A stretch of 16,779 bases of DNA from an uncultured bacterium (GCA_903896915.1 CAITZN010000505.1:1-16779), one strand, 5' to 3'. Shown: positions 7,975-15,811, counted from the first letter of the stretch. Notes: a model not told the origin generated them from the letters alone. Numbers and translations: made by a program.

Positions 7975-8271
7975 TCAGATGGTCAGGACTGAATTGGCCT
8001 CGCCGTATTCATTGGGCATATACCCATCAGCCTCGTTATCATTCACCCAGACCCCACCGTCAAGCACATAGCGAAAGCGGTACGATTGACCGGCCGGCAG
8101 GGAGAGGATGGCGGAGAAGCTACCGTCTTTCAATTTTTTCATCGGGTTTTCCAGCAAGGACCAACCATTGAACTCTCCTGCTAGGACTGCTGATTGCGCA
8201 TTTTCTTCGTTATCATATTTGAAGGTAACGCGACAGACCGTGCCAGTTTTCGAATAGCTTTTCTTCAGCAT
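7975..8271 (-). CDS. Stand-alone glycogen-binding (CBM48/AMPK-beta-type) domain protein
   Basis: This 98-residue protein is essentially one early-set (isoamylase N-terminal) carbohydrate-binding domain. The pattern AGEFNGW (31-37), then RFRYVLDGGVWVND (65-78) and a final PNEYGEANSVL (86-96), is the family hallmark; W37, K45, W75 and N77 sit at glycogen-contact positions of AMPK-beta domains. No catalytic domain is attached, so it probably binds alpha-glucan or modulates a partner enzyme. The chosen start has a strong AAGGAGA ribosome binding site 5 nt upstream. A longer in-frame reading to 8385 would run through the -35 element and is unlikely. No glycogen-metabolism gene is in the window. 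Confidence 0.88.
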   Translation of the reverse strand: MLKKSYSKTGTVCRVTFKYDNEENAQSAVLAGEFNGWSLLENPMKKLKDGSFSAILSLPAGQSYRFRYVLDGGVWVNDNEADGYMPNEYGEANSVLTI

Positions 8272-8357
8272 ACTGTTCTCCTTACATATTTTTGGGCTGA
8301 TCGGATAGATATGAACTGAGTGAAATAGCGAGGCAACGCAAAAAGATAACTCAAAAA

Positions 8358-8385
8358 ATATTAAACAACCAAAACGCCCTGTCAA
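8358..8385 (-). promoter_or_regulatory. Promoter of glycogen-binding gene, with palindrome over -35
   Basis: On the minus strand, a perfect TTGACA (8380-8385) and TAATAT (8358-8363) are spaced 16 nt apart. The -35 is embedded in the palindrome CCTGT-N3-ACAGG (8378-8390), a possible operator. The predicted leader is about 80 nt. Confidence 0.6.
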
Positions 8386-8518
8386 ACAGGAACGACATCG
8401 ACGATGACCGAATATTATTTTGTCATCAAAGATAATTGTATCCCTTTCCCGGAACCTGTCAACTGAATCTCCAAGACTTCGAGAAGTTCAGCCCTGAGAA
8501 GAAAAGAACGAGCCTATG

Positions 8519-8546
8519 TGGACTTTCGCCCTGGCGTTATTATAGT
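8519..8546 (+). promoter_or_regulatory. Possible promoter for U32 cluster
   Basis: TGGACT (8519-8524) and TATAGT (8541-8546) with a 16-nt spacer, about 130 nt upstream of the U32 start. The gap 8272-8685 otherwise contains the minus-strand promoter above and a TGA-interrupted open frame (see findings). Confidence 0.35.
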
Positions 8547-8685
8547 GGCCCCCTATGAAGCGGTACAAACCTTTCCGAACAGCTCTTGCCTTGGCACCGA
8601 ATCCTTTTTGATCGTGAGGAAATAACGGAACCGGCAACACCCTTTCCCTTTGAAACTAAACGATCCCTCTTCCCGTGATACCTCA

Positions 8686-9957
8686 ATGACCGACACAGTA
8701 CAATCAACAGACCGAAGCCTGCGTATTCCTGAGTTGCTGGCTCCGGCCGGCAGTTATGAGAAAATGGTGACCGCCATCCATTATGGAGCAGACGCTGTTT
8801 ACCTGGGCGGAAAACAGTTCAGCCTCCGCTCTCGTGCCGCCAATTTTGACGAAGACGGTCTCAGGCAGGCCATCGCCTATGCCCACAGTTTGGGCGTCAA
8901 GGTCTATGTCACGGTCAACATCTTTGCCCACAATCGCGACCTCGACGAGGTGGAGCCCTATCTCCTCATGCTGCAGAAGGCTGGCACCGATGGCCTTATT
9001 GTCAGCGATCCCGGCATTCTCAGCATTGCCAGACGGGTTGTCCCTGACCTGTCCCTGCATCTTTCCACACAGGCCAATGTGACCAACACGGCCAGCGCCC
9101 GTTTCTGGGCCGAACAGGGGATAAGCAGGCTGAATCTTGCCCGTGAGCTGGGCATTGAGGAAATCCGGGCGATGCGGGCGGCAACCGGTATCGAACTGGA
9201 GGTGTTTGTCCACGGTGCCCTGTGCATCTCCTATTCCGGCAGGTGCATGCTGAGCAATTACTTCACCGGCCGTGATGCCAACCAGGGCGATTGCGCCCAT
9301 CCCTGCCGGTATTCCTATGCCCTGGTGGAGGAAAAACGTCCCGGCCAGTACTTTCCGGTAGAAGAAGATGAACGCGGCACCTACATCTTTAACGCCCGTG
9401 ATCTTTGCCTGCTGGGCCAGCTGCCCACACTGATTGCTGCCGGTGTTGATTCCATAAAACTCGAAGGACGGATGAAATCTGCCGGCTACGTGGGGGCGGT
9501 CGTACGGGTATATCGCTTGGCCCTTGACTGGATTAAAGAACAACTTTTTTTAGGGCTTTCGCTAGATAGCCTTGTTCTGCCCGAGGCTTTTCATAAGGAA
9601 ATGAGGAAGATCGGTACCCGCGGCCAGACAGAAAACTTTTTTTCCACCAACCCTTCATCTGAGGACATGCTTTATGATAGAATGAGGTTGGAACAGAATT
9701 ATGTTCCGGTAGGTATTGTCCGTACCGTTGCTCCGCTGATGATTGAGACGCGGTATGGAATCACATGCGGTGAGCAGGTGGAATATCTGGGTCGAAACAT
9801 TGAACCGACCACAGTGACCATCATCGGGATGCATCTGGAAAACGGCACGCCGTTACTTAAGGCGAACCCAGGCAGTCTGGTAGTTCTGCAGACCGATCCT
9901 CCTCTGCTCTCCGCTGAAAGGTTGTCCATTTTACGAAAAGAAATAAAACCATTATGA
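8686..9957 (+). CDS. Peptidase U32 family protein, TrhP/YegQ-type tRNA hydroxylation protein
   Basis: This 423-residue protein fits the TIM-barrel U32 family. Despite the name, members related to E. coli TrhP (YegQ) act in prephenate-dependent 5-hydroxylation of uridine 34 in tRNA and bind an Fe-S cluster. Visible features are PELLAPAGS (15-23), GADAVYLGG (34-42), the U32 signature from E172 through C180 to C187, the second pair C203/C207 in GDCAHPC, and SIKLEGRMKSAGY (256-268). These four cysteines are the expected cluster ligands. Similarity to TrhP runs along the barrel, but the middle is about 30 residues shorter. I chose ATG 8686 because conserved sequence starts 15 residues later; a TTG at 8650 is possible. 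Neither has a clear ribosome binding site. Its stop overlaps the next gene by ATGA. UbiU/V-type or RlhA-type function is less likely. Confidence 0.88.
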   Translation: MTDTVQSTDRSLRIPELLAPAGSYEKMVTAIHYGADAVYLGGKQFSLRSRAANFDEDGLRQAIAYAHSLGVKVYVTVNIFAHNRDLDEVEPYLLMLQKAGTDGLIVSDPGILSIARRVVPDLSLHLSTQANVTNTASARFWAEQGISRLNLARELGIEEIRAMRAATGIELEVFVHGALCISYSGRCMLSNYFTGRDANQGDCAHPCRYSYALVEEKRPGQYFPVEEDERGTYIFNARDLCLLGQLPTLIAAGVDSIKLEGRMKSAGYVGAVVRVYRLALDWIKEQLFLGLSLDSLVLPEAFHKEMRKIGTRGQTENFFSTNPSSEDMLYDRMRLEQNYVPVGIVRTVAPLMIETRYGITCGEQVEYLGRNIEPTTVTIIGMHLENGTPLLKANPGSLVVLQTDPPLLSAERLSILRKEIKPL

Positions 9958-11048
9958 AACCTTTTCTTAATGTTCCTTTTCTCCCGGAGGAACGGTATGT
10001 CGATTTTCTGATAGAGTGTGCCGATGACCTGGACAGTGTCCATTTCAGTCTACTGCAAAGCCGAGCCCTCGACAGCCGGATTCAGATTGACCCGACAGGA
10101 GCTCAAGAAGAAATCATCAGAGGCCTCGGAAGGCTGCAGGGACCGCGGAAATACCTCCTGCTCAACAGCCGATTTTACACCCCGAAATTGCTCACCGACA
10201 CCAGAAACATCAAACCAATCATCCAAACCCTGGAACAATTCCTGAGCAAAGGGGTGATCCACGGCATCGTCTACTGCGATCACTATCTCCTACAACTGCT
10301 CGCCGACGAGGCCCCATCCATCGCTGCCGAGTTGGAGGCGGTGCCAAGCATCAACACCATGCTGGACTCACGCGGCAGAATAGAAGCTCAGCTGGCCTAC
10401 ATCAGCGAGACCGGTTTCAAAATGCCGGGAAAGATCATTCTTGACCGCTCCCTTAACCGCGACCTGGACGAACTGGCCAAGATTGCCCTGCAAATACATC
10501 AGTATTATCCTGGCATGAAAATAGAGGTGCTGGCCAACGAGGGCTGCCTTCCCTATTGTCCCTATAAACTGTCGCATGATTCCTACATAGCCCTGGCCAA
10601 TATGGGCGGCCAGGACCCGACCCATGCCCTCAATTGCGACATAGGCTGCGTACGGCTCTTGGATGAACACCCTTACCGGCTGCTGCAGTCGCCTTTTATC
10701 CGACCGGAAGATATCGATCTCTATCTCTACCATGTCGATACGATTAAACTGTGCGGCCGCACCCTGGGCCCGAATTTTCTTATGAATGCCATAACAGCCT
10801 ACCGAGCCCGGCGCTATGACGGCAATCTCCTTGACCTGATGGATGCTATGTCCTGGCTGACTGATCGTCTGTATGTCGATAACAAGTCGTTGTCGTTTGA
10901 TTTCGCCAACATGCTCTCCCAGTGCGATAACCGCTGCGAGCACTGCGGCTTCTGCAAAGAACTGTTTGAATCCATCTCCCATCCACTGCCGCTGACCATC
11001 CAGAACCTGAAAGCGACGTCGATTGACAGGGTAGGCGCCCACGAGTAA
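9954..11048 (+). CDS. Divergent U32-like Cys-rich protein of unknown function
   Basis: I do not recognise a named function for this 364-residue protein. It looks like a distant paralogue of the U32 protein it overlaps. EVLANEGCLPYCPYKLSHD (191-209) lies where the partner has EVFVHGALC; NCDIGC (227-232) matches GDCAHPC; DTIKLCGRT (262-270) matches DSIKLEGRM. This gives cysteine pairs C198/C202 and C228/C232, and Cys267 where the partner has a conserved Glu. The N-terminal GADAVYLGG motif is missing. A C-terminal CX3CX2CX2C group (C324, C328, C331, C334) could hold a second Fe-S cluster. No signal peptide or membrane segment is visible, so it is probably cytoplasmic. Start and upstream stop share ATGA with no separate ribosome binding site, which argues for translational coupling and a joint complex. 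A 1:1 U32 pair is known from UbiU-UbiV and Bacillus TrhP1-TrhP2, but orthology is not established. Confidence 0.8.
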   Translation: MKPFLNVPFLPEERYVDFLIECADDLDSVHFSLLQSRALDSRIQIDPTGAQEEIIRGLGRLQGPRKYLLLNSRFYTPKLLTDTRNIKPIIQTLEQFLSKGVIHGIVYCDHYLLQLLADEAPSIAAELEAVPSINTMLDSRGRIEAQLAYISETGFKMPGKIILDRSLNRDLDELAKIALQIHQYYPGMKIEVLANEGCLPYCPYKLSHDSYIALANMGGQDPTHALNCDIGCVRLLDEHPYRLLQSPFIRPEDIDLYLYHVDTIKLCGRTLGPNFLMNAITAYRARRYDGNLLDLMDAMSWLTDRLYVDNKSLSFDFANMLSQCDNRCEHCGFCKELFESISHPLPLTIQNLKATSIDRVGAHE

Positions 11049-11157
11049 GTTCTTTTTCGGCTATCCACTTATGATTTCGCCCGTCTGCTGACATATCCAA
11101 CTGGGTGAAGAAACAAAGCGTGTTTGCTTGCGCATATGAACGTGTACGGCAGGGTTT

Positions 11158-11766
11158 ATGGAATCTTTTGAACAGTTACTTGAGGCATCAACAAAAATTC
11201 ATGGTCATATCTGCGCCGGTCAGGTGATCGGGGTCAGAATGTCTATGGCCGGACTGGCAAGAATAGGGGTCAGCGACCCCAAGGGTGCAGATCGCAAAAA
11301 ACTCTACGTTCTGGTGGAGATTGATCGCTGCGCCACCGACGCCATTCAGTCGGTAACCGGTTGCAGTTTAGGCAAACGGTCGCTACGCTGGCTCGATTTC
11401 GGCGTCATGGCGGCCACCTTTATCAATCTGGAGAGCAACAGGGCCATCCGGGTGACAGCCCGCGAAGAAGCCCGCGCCCTTTCCAGTTCCTACTGCCCCG
11501 AAGTTGTCGACAAATACCAGCGCCAGCTGGAGGCCTATAAGGTGATGCCGCTGGAAGAATTGTTCACTTTCCAAGAGGTCAGAGTGCAGCTGCAGGATTG
11601 CGATATGCCAGGACGGCCGATCCGAAGAGTGCCATGCGATCAGTGCGGTGATTGGGTCCAGGATTGCCGCGAGGTGGAGCAGGGTGACCGCACACTGTGC
11701 CGCGCCTGTGCCGGTGCCCGGTATTATGAGGTGGTGGACGTGGCCGGTCAGGCCTCTCAATTGTAA
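11158..11766 (+). CDS. FmdE-family protein with C-terminal zinc finger
   Basis: The 202-residue protein carries the FmdE (formylmethanofuran dehydrogenase subunit E) domain: HGHIC (15-19) followed by VEIDRCATDAIQSVTGCSLG (53-72). The conserved His15, His17, Cys19, Cys58 and Cys69 are placed to bind metal. The C-terminus has a CX2C-CX2C zinc finger of the DksA/TraR kind (C160, C163, C181, C184). Such proteins are common in anaerobes that lack methanogenesis genes and have been linked by context to molybdenum or tungsten enzymes; no such enzyme is in this window, so the role is open. A weak AGGG precedes the ATG. A 109-nt gap separates it from the U32 pair, with no terminator evident, so co-transcription is possible. 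Confidence 0.88.
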   Translation: MESFEQLLEASTKIHGHICAGQVIGVRMSMAGLARIGVSDPKGADRKKLYVLVEIDRCATDAIQSVTGCSLGKRSLRWLDFGVMAATFINLESNRAIRVTAREEARALSSSYCPEVVDKYQRQLEAYKVMPLEELFTFQEVRVQLQDCDMPGRPIRRVPCDQCGDWVQDCREVEQGDRTLCRACAGARYYEVVDVAGQASQL

Positions 11767-11829
11767 AGTGCCTGATAACAAGCTTACCGCGTTACCTTTC
11801 CACAACAATAAAGCACTCTCCGGGGAACA

Positions 11830-11855
11830 GCGGAAATCCCGTTTTCGGCTTCCGC
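11830..11855 (+). promoter_or_regulatory. Hairpin covering translation start region of radical-SAM gene
   Basis: GCGGAA (11830-11835) and TTCCGC (11850-11855) can form a 6-bp stem ending one base before the ATG at 11857. It occupies the place where a ribosome binding site should be, and none is visible. Confidence 0.3.
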
Positions 11856-11856
11856 C

Positions 11857-12771
11857 ATGAACAGGCCCCGCATCCGCACCTTCAGCCACCATTGCCGTGA
11901 GCGTTTTGGCCAGACCATCGGCAAGATCCCCCTGGACCTCGGCATCACCTGCCCCAACCGCAGCAAGGGCGGCTGCCTCTACTGCCGTCCTGCCAGTTTC
12001 ACTCCCTTTTCTCTGCGTGCCACCGATCCCCTCGACGAACAAATCCGGCGCGGCAAAAAATATCTGCTCCGCAATCGATTCACCCGGTATTTTGGCTATT
12101 TTCAGCAGGAAACCGCCACTGCCATGGCCACTGCACAGCTCATCCCCATTTTGGCCCAGGTCCTTGAGGATCCGGACTGCGTGGGGATCATCCTCTCCAC
12201 CCGTCCTGATGCCATCGCGGCCAACCTGCCTGCTGCCCTGGCGCATCTGATCGATAAGAGCGGCAAAGAGTGTTTGATTGAACTGGGCCTGCAATCGATC
12301 CACCCCGCAAGCCTGCAACTGCTCAACCGCCAACACAGCTTCGAGGACTTTCTCGGCGCTGTCCGCAGGATTCAGGCGGTCGGCAATCTGCAGCTCGGGG
12401 TCCATCTTATCCTCGGCATCCCCGAAGAATCTGAGACCGATATGTTGCAAACCATGCAGACCGTCTGCACCCTCGGCATTCAGGCGCTTAAGGTGCATCA
12501 TCTCCAGGTGATACGAGACACTCCGCTCCATACCCTGTACGAGCAAGGGCATGTTACGGTCTTCAGCCATAAAGGTTATCTGGAACTGTTGCTCCGCCTC
12601 CTGGCCCGTATTCCTGCGGAGATCACCCTGCATCGGCTCTGGTCCACGTCCCATCCCGATCTGCTGGTGGCCCCGCGCTGGCAGAGCCTTACCGGTGCAT
12701 TAAGCAAAGAGTTGCAGCGGCTGATGACGGAACGGGACATCTGGCAGGGTCAGCAGGCAAATAGCAAATAG
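11857..12771 (+). CDS. TIGR01212-family (YhcC-like) radical SAM protein
   Basis: This 304-residue protein is similar in length and layout to E. coli YhcC (about 309), a radical SAM family of unsettled function. Visible are RFGQTIGKIPLDLGITCPNR near 16-35, Fe-S ligands C32, C40 and C43, RYFGYFQQETAT (77-88), STRPDAI (114-120) and ELGLQS (142-147). The cluster motif is CX7CX2C, where E. coli YhcC has CX11CX2C, so the loop is shortened by four residues. It follows the FmdE gene by 90 nt on the same strand and ends 4 nt before the convergent stop of the next gene. The start at 11857 fits the family N-terminus but has no clear ribosome binding site. Confidence 0.9.
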   Translation: MNRPRIRTFSHHCRERFGQTIGKIPLDLGITCPNRSKGGCLYCRPASFTPFSLRATDPLDEQIRRGKKYLLRNRFTRYFGYFQQETATAMATAQLIPILAQVLEDPDCVGIILSTRPDAIAANLPAALAHLIDKSGKECLIELGLQSIHPASLQLLNRQHSFEDFLGAVRRIQAVGNLQLGVHLILGIPEESETDMLQTMQTVCTLGIQALKVHHLQVIRDTPLHTLYEQGHVTVFSHKGYLELLLRLLARIPAEITLHRLWSTSHPDLLVAPRWQSLTGALSKELQRLMTERDIWQGQQANSK

Positions 12772-12775
12772 CAGC

Positions 12776-13558
12776 TTACTGGAAGAGGGCGGTCAGAACG
12801 GAGAGGCGATTAGTACGACGCAATCTTTTGAGATAGTGGGCAAAGTCAAGACCATAGCGCTGCTGGTACAGAGGGCTATTTTTTTGCGCTTTTTTGATTG
12901 CTTTATGAGGAATTTCGCCAGGAAAGATCAGCAGAATGACATTGCTCCGTTGTTTGACCTGCATCTGCAAAACCTGGCCATCACTGGCATCCCGAACCGC
13001 CTGCAAAGCCCGATTATAAAGGGCTTTGTCGCCATTCCACAGATTAACGACCAGAACACCATCCGAAGTCAGACGGGTAAGAATAGAGCGATAGAGATCA
13101 GCTGCGAAAAGAGCCGGAGCCATGGCACCCGGTCCAAAAATATCGAGGAAAGCTACGTGGTAGTCCGGGGTCTCGGCGGTCCCCAGAAAATCAACCGCGT
13201 CCAGGTGGATAATGTTCAGGGTGTCGGAGGTGGGAAGCTTGAAATAGCTATGGGCCAGCTGAATAACCTGAGCCTCTTTTTCGACCACATCGATCCGGGC
13301 CTCAGGATGGTGATGCTGAAGAAAATGCGGCAAAGCGCAGCCGCCCAGACCAAAAAGCAGAAATTTATCCGGACAGGGATGGAGCAACAGTGCCGTTGCC
13401 ATCCATTGGGTATAGGCGAGCTGCAGTTTCCAGGGGGACTGTAAATCAATACAACTCTGCCGTTCATCCGTCCCGAAGCGGAGGCTGCGCAGATTACCCT
13501 CGTCCGTGACCAGCACCGGGTGCTGGCCAGTATGCCCTTTGAACACTAGGTGTTGCAT
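12776..13558 (-). CDS. Spermidine-synthase-like SAM-binding protein
   Basis: A 260-residue Rossmann-fold protein of the spermidine/spermine synthase superfamily. The glycine-rich loop LLFGLGGCALP (67-77), acidic residues E93 (VVEKE) and D120 (HLDAVDFL) and the strand AFLDIFG with D139 indicate SAM or decarboxylated-SAM binding. The segment QLAYTQWMATALLLHPCP (46-63) before the loop is typical of the non-canonical branch. The polyamine-contacting YHE-type motif and the DSxDP loop of true spermidine synthases are not seen, so aminopropyl transfer is doubtful and a methyltransferase-like role is possible. I chose ATG 13558; a TTG at 13570 sits in the terminator T tract. It starts about 10 nt after the yajC-side terminator hairpin and no ribosome binding site is obvious. 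It is convergent with the radical SAM gene. Confidence 0.82.
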   Translation of the reverse strand: MQHLVFKGHTGQHPVLVTDEGNLRSLRFGTDERQSCIDLQSPWKLQLAYTQWMATALLLHPCPDKFLLFGLGGCALPHFLQHHHPEARIDVVEKEAQVIQLAHSYFKLPTSDTLNIIHLDAVDFLGTAETPDYHVAFLDIFGPGAMAPALFAADLYRSILTRLTSDGVLVVNLWNGDKALYNRALQAVRDASDGQVLQMQVKQRSNVILLIFPGEIPHKAIKKAQKNSPLYQQRYGLDFAHYLKRLRRTNRLSVLTALFQ

Positions 13559-13568
13559 CGCCCAGGTC

Positions 13569-13613
13569 AAAAAAAAAATCAGGCCGCAAAGCTGAATCGA
13601 CAGCTTTGCGGCC
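13569..13613 (-). terminator. Strong intrinsic terminator after yajC
   Basis: A perfect 13-bp stem (GGCCGCAAAGCTG at 13582-13594 with its complement at 13601-13613) and a 6-nt loop is followed on the minus strand, after three bases, by ten T residues (13569-13578). This is a textbook Rho-independent terminator. It lies 157 nt beyond the yajC stop and directly in front of the spermidine-synthase-like gene. Confidence 0.88.
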
Positions 13614-13729
13614 CGATGGATTTCACTTCTTTCCCGCCACCTTGATAACAGGCGGCAGAAAAATGAGCGAGGTGGTGACCTGTTGTTGTGCCGGTCACGA
13701 ATAGCACAGGCTAACGGTCGGTTCTCTTA

Positions 13730-13750
13730 ATTTTCATACCCGATGAAAAT
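13730..13750. repeat. AT-rich hairpin downstream of yajC
   Basis: ATTTTCAT (13730-13737) and ATGAAAAT (13743-13750) form a perfect 8-bp inverted repeat with a 5-nt spacer, 20 nt after the yajC stop. It could be an operator or an RNA 3'-end structure; no T run follows. Confidence 0.35.
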
Positions 13751-13770
13751 CAGCGGCAGCCTTTAAGGCC

Positions 13771-14115
13771 TCAACCACCACTCTTGGCCGGTGCCTGTTG
13801 TTTATCAGCCTCACTTGCAGAACCGGCGATGGCGGCACGAGTGACTTTTATCCTGACATTATCGGCAATTTCCAGGGTCACCACGGTGTCGGTCAGACCG
13901 ATTATCTGGCCGTACATGCCGCCACCGGTGATAACCTTGTCGCCTTTTTTCAGGTTGGCCAGATAGTTCTGATGTTCCTTGGCTTTTTTCTGTTGCGGCC
14001 GGATCAAGAGAAAATAGAAAACGATAAAAATGAGAACAAGCGGGACAAATTGGGCAATATTGGCAAAGCCTCCAACGGCCGCTCCAGCGTCAGCAGCCCA
14101 TGCAACTCCATTCAT
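13771..14115 (-). CDS. yajC: Preprotein translocase accessory subunit YajC
   Basis: A 114-residue single-span inner-membrane protein that associates with SecDF in Sec-dependent export. The hydrophobic segment at about 20-38 is followed by IRPQQKKAKEH (38-48) and LKKGDKVITGGGMYG (55-69), the family core, with a variable Ala/Lys-rich tail. The ATG has a strong GGAGGA ribosome binding site 7 nt upstream. It follows tgt by 22 nt, the conserved tgt-yajC order. Unusually, secD and secF do not follow: the strand carries a structured non-coding stretch and a terminator instead. Confidence 0.95.
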   Translation of the reverse strand: MNGVAWAADAGAAVGGFANIAQFVPLVLIFIVFYFLLIRPQQKKAKEHQNYLANLKKGDKVITGGGMYGQIIGLTDTVVTLEIADNVRIKVTRAAIAGSASEADKQQAPAKSGG

Positions 14116-14137
14116 GGAAAAATCCTCCAGTCGTTAA

Positions 14138-15295
<1,158 letters not shown>

Positions 15296-15718
15296 TTATT
15301 TAACATCGAGGATGGTGACATCAAAATGGAGGACTTCGCCGGCGAGGGGGTGATTAAAATCAAGCTTCGCAATTTCTTCAACCATTTCAATGACCACTCC
15401 GTAGAGCTCCTGCCCCTCGGGGCCGACGGCGGTCAGCTGCGCCCCGATCTCCTGGGCTTCTGGAGGCAGATGCTCCTTGGGGACTTCGATGAAGGCCTCA
15501 TCTGACAAGACTCCATAGCCATCCTCGGGCTGGACGCTGACCTTGAAAGTATCCCCGGCTTTTCTGCCTTCCAGGGCGTTTTCAAGTCCAGGAATGATCT
15601 CATTGGACCCTTGAGTAAAGGTAAGCGGCTCCGCATCGACATTACTATCGACGGTTTCGCCGTTGTCCAGGGTCAGGGTGTAGGTGATGGCAACGGTGTT
15701 GCCCTTGCTGATCGTCAT
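15296..15718 (-). CDS. FKBP-type peptidyl-prolyl isomerase, SlyD/FkpB-like
   Basis: This 140-residue cytoplasmic prolyl isomerase probably also has chaperone activity through the insert-in-flap domain. Seen are the FKBP start TISKGNTVAITYTL (2-15), GSNEIIPGLENALEG (37-51) around the active site, the flap insert containing PEDGYG (64-69) and an acidic middle (about 70-115), and the closing NHPLAGEVLHFDVTILDV (122-139). The Cys/His-rich metal-binding tail of SlyD is absent, so it is closer to the short FkpB/SlpA form. The start at 15718 is backed by a GAGGA ribosome binding site. An in-frame extension to 15832 runs through the likely promoter and is rejected. It is the first gene of the probable FKBP-tgt-yajC operon. 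Confidence 0.93.
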   Translation of the reverse strand: MTISKGNTVAITYTLTLDNGETVDSNVDAEPLTFTQGSNEIIPGLENALEGRKAGDTFKVSVQPEDGYGVLSDEAFIEVPKEHLPPEAQEIGAQLTAVGPEGQELYGVVIEMVEEIAKLDFNHPLAGEVLHFDVTILDVK

Positions 15719-15811
15719 ATTTTTCCTCGTCTGTGAACAATAATCACCGGTTAAAATAACCTGCATCCGGTTGCCAAGGGGTACCGGAAAGCACAGGGTA
15801 GCCTGCGCAAA

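Noticed and set aside
5688..8440. Shared 11-mer TTGTCATCAAA at 5688 and 8430
   Set aside because: A single repeated 11-mer in different contexts is within chance expectation.
8704..9543. 279-codon antisense frame inside the U32 gene
   Set aside because: The plus strand encodes a full conserved U32 protein here; the antisense product shows no motif.
11383..12654. 423-codon antisense open frame opposite the FmdE and radical SAM genes
   Set aside because: It spans two genes with clear family motifs on the plus strand and has no recognisable domain; long antisense frames arise from codon bias.
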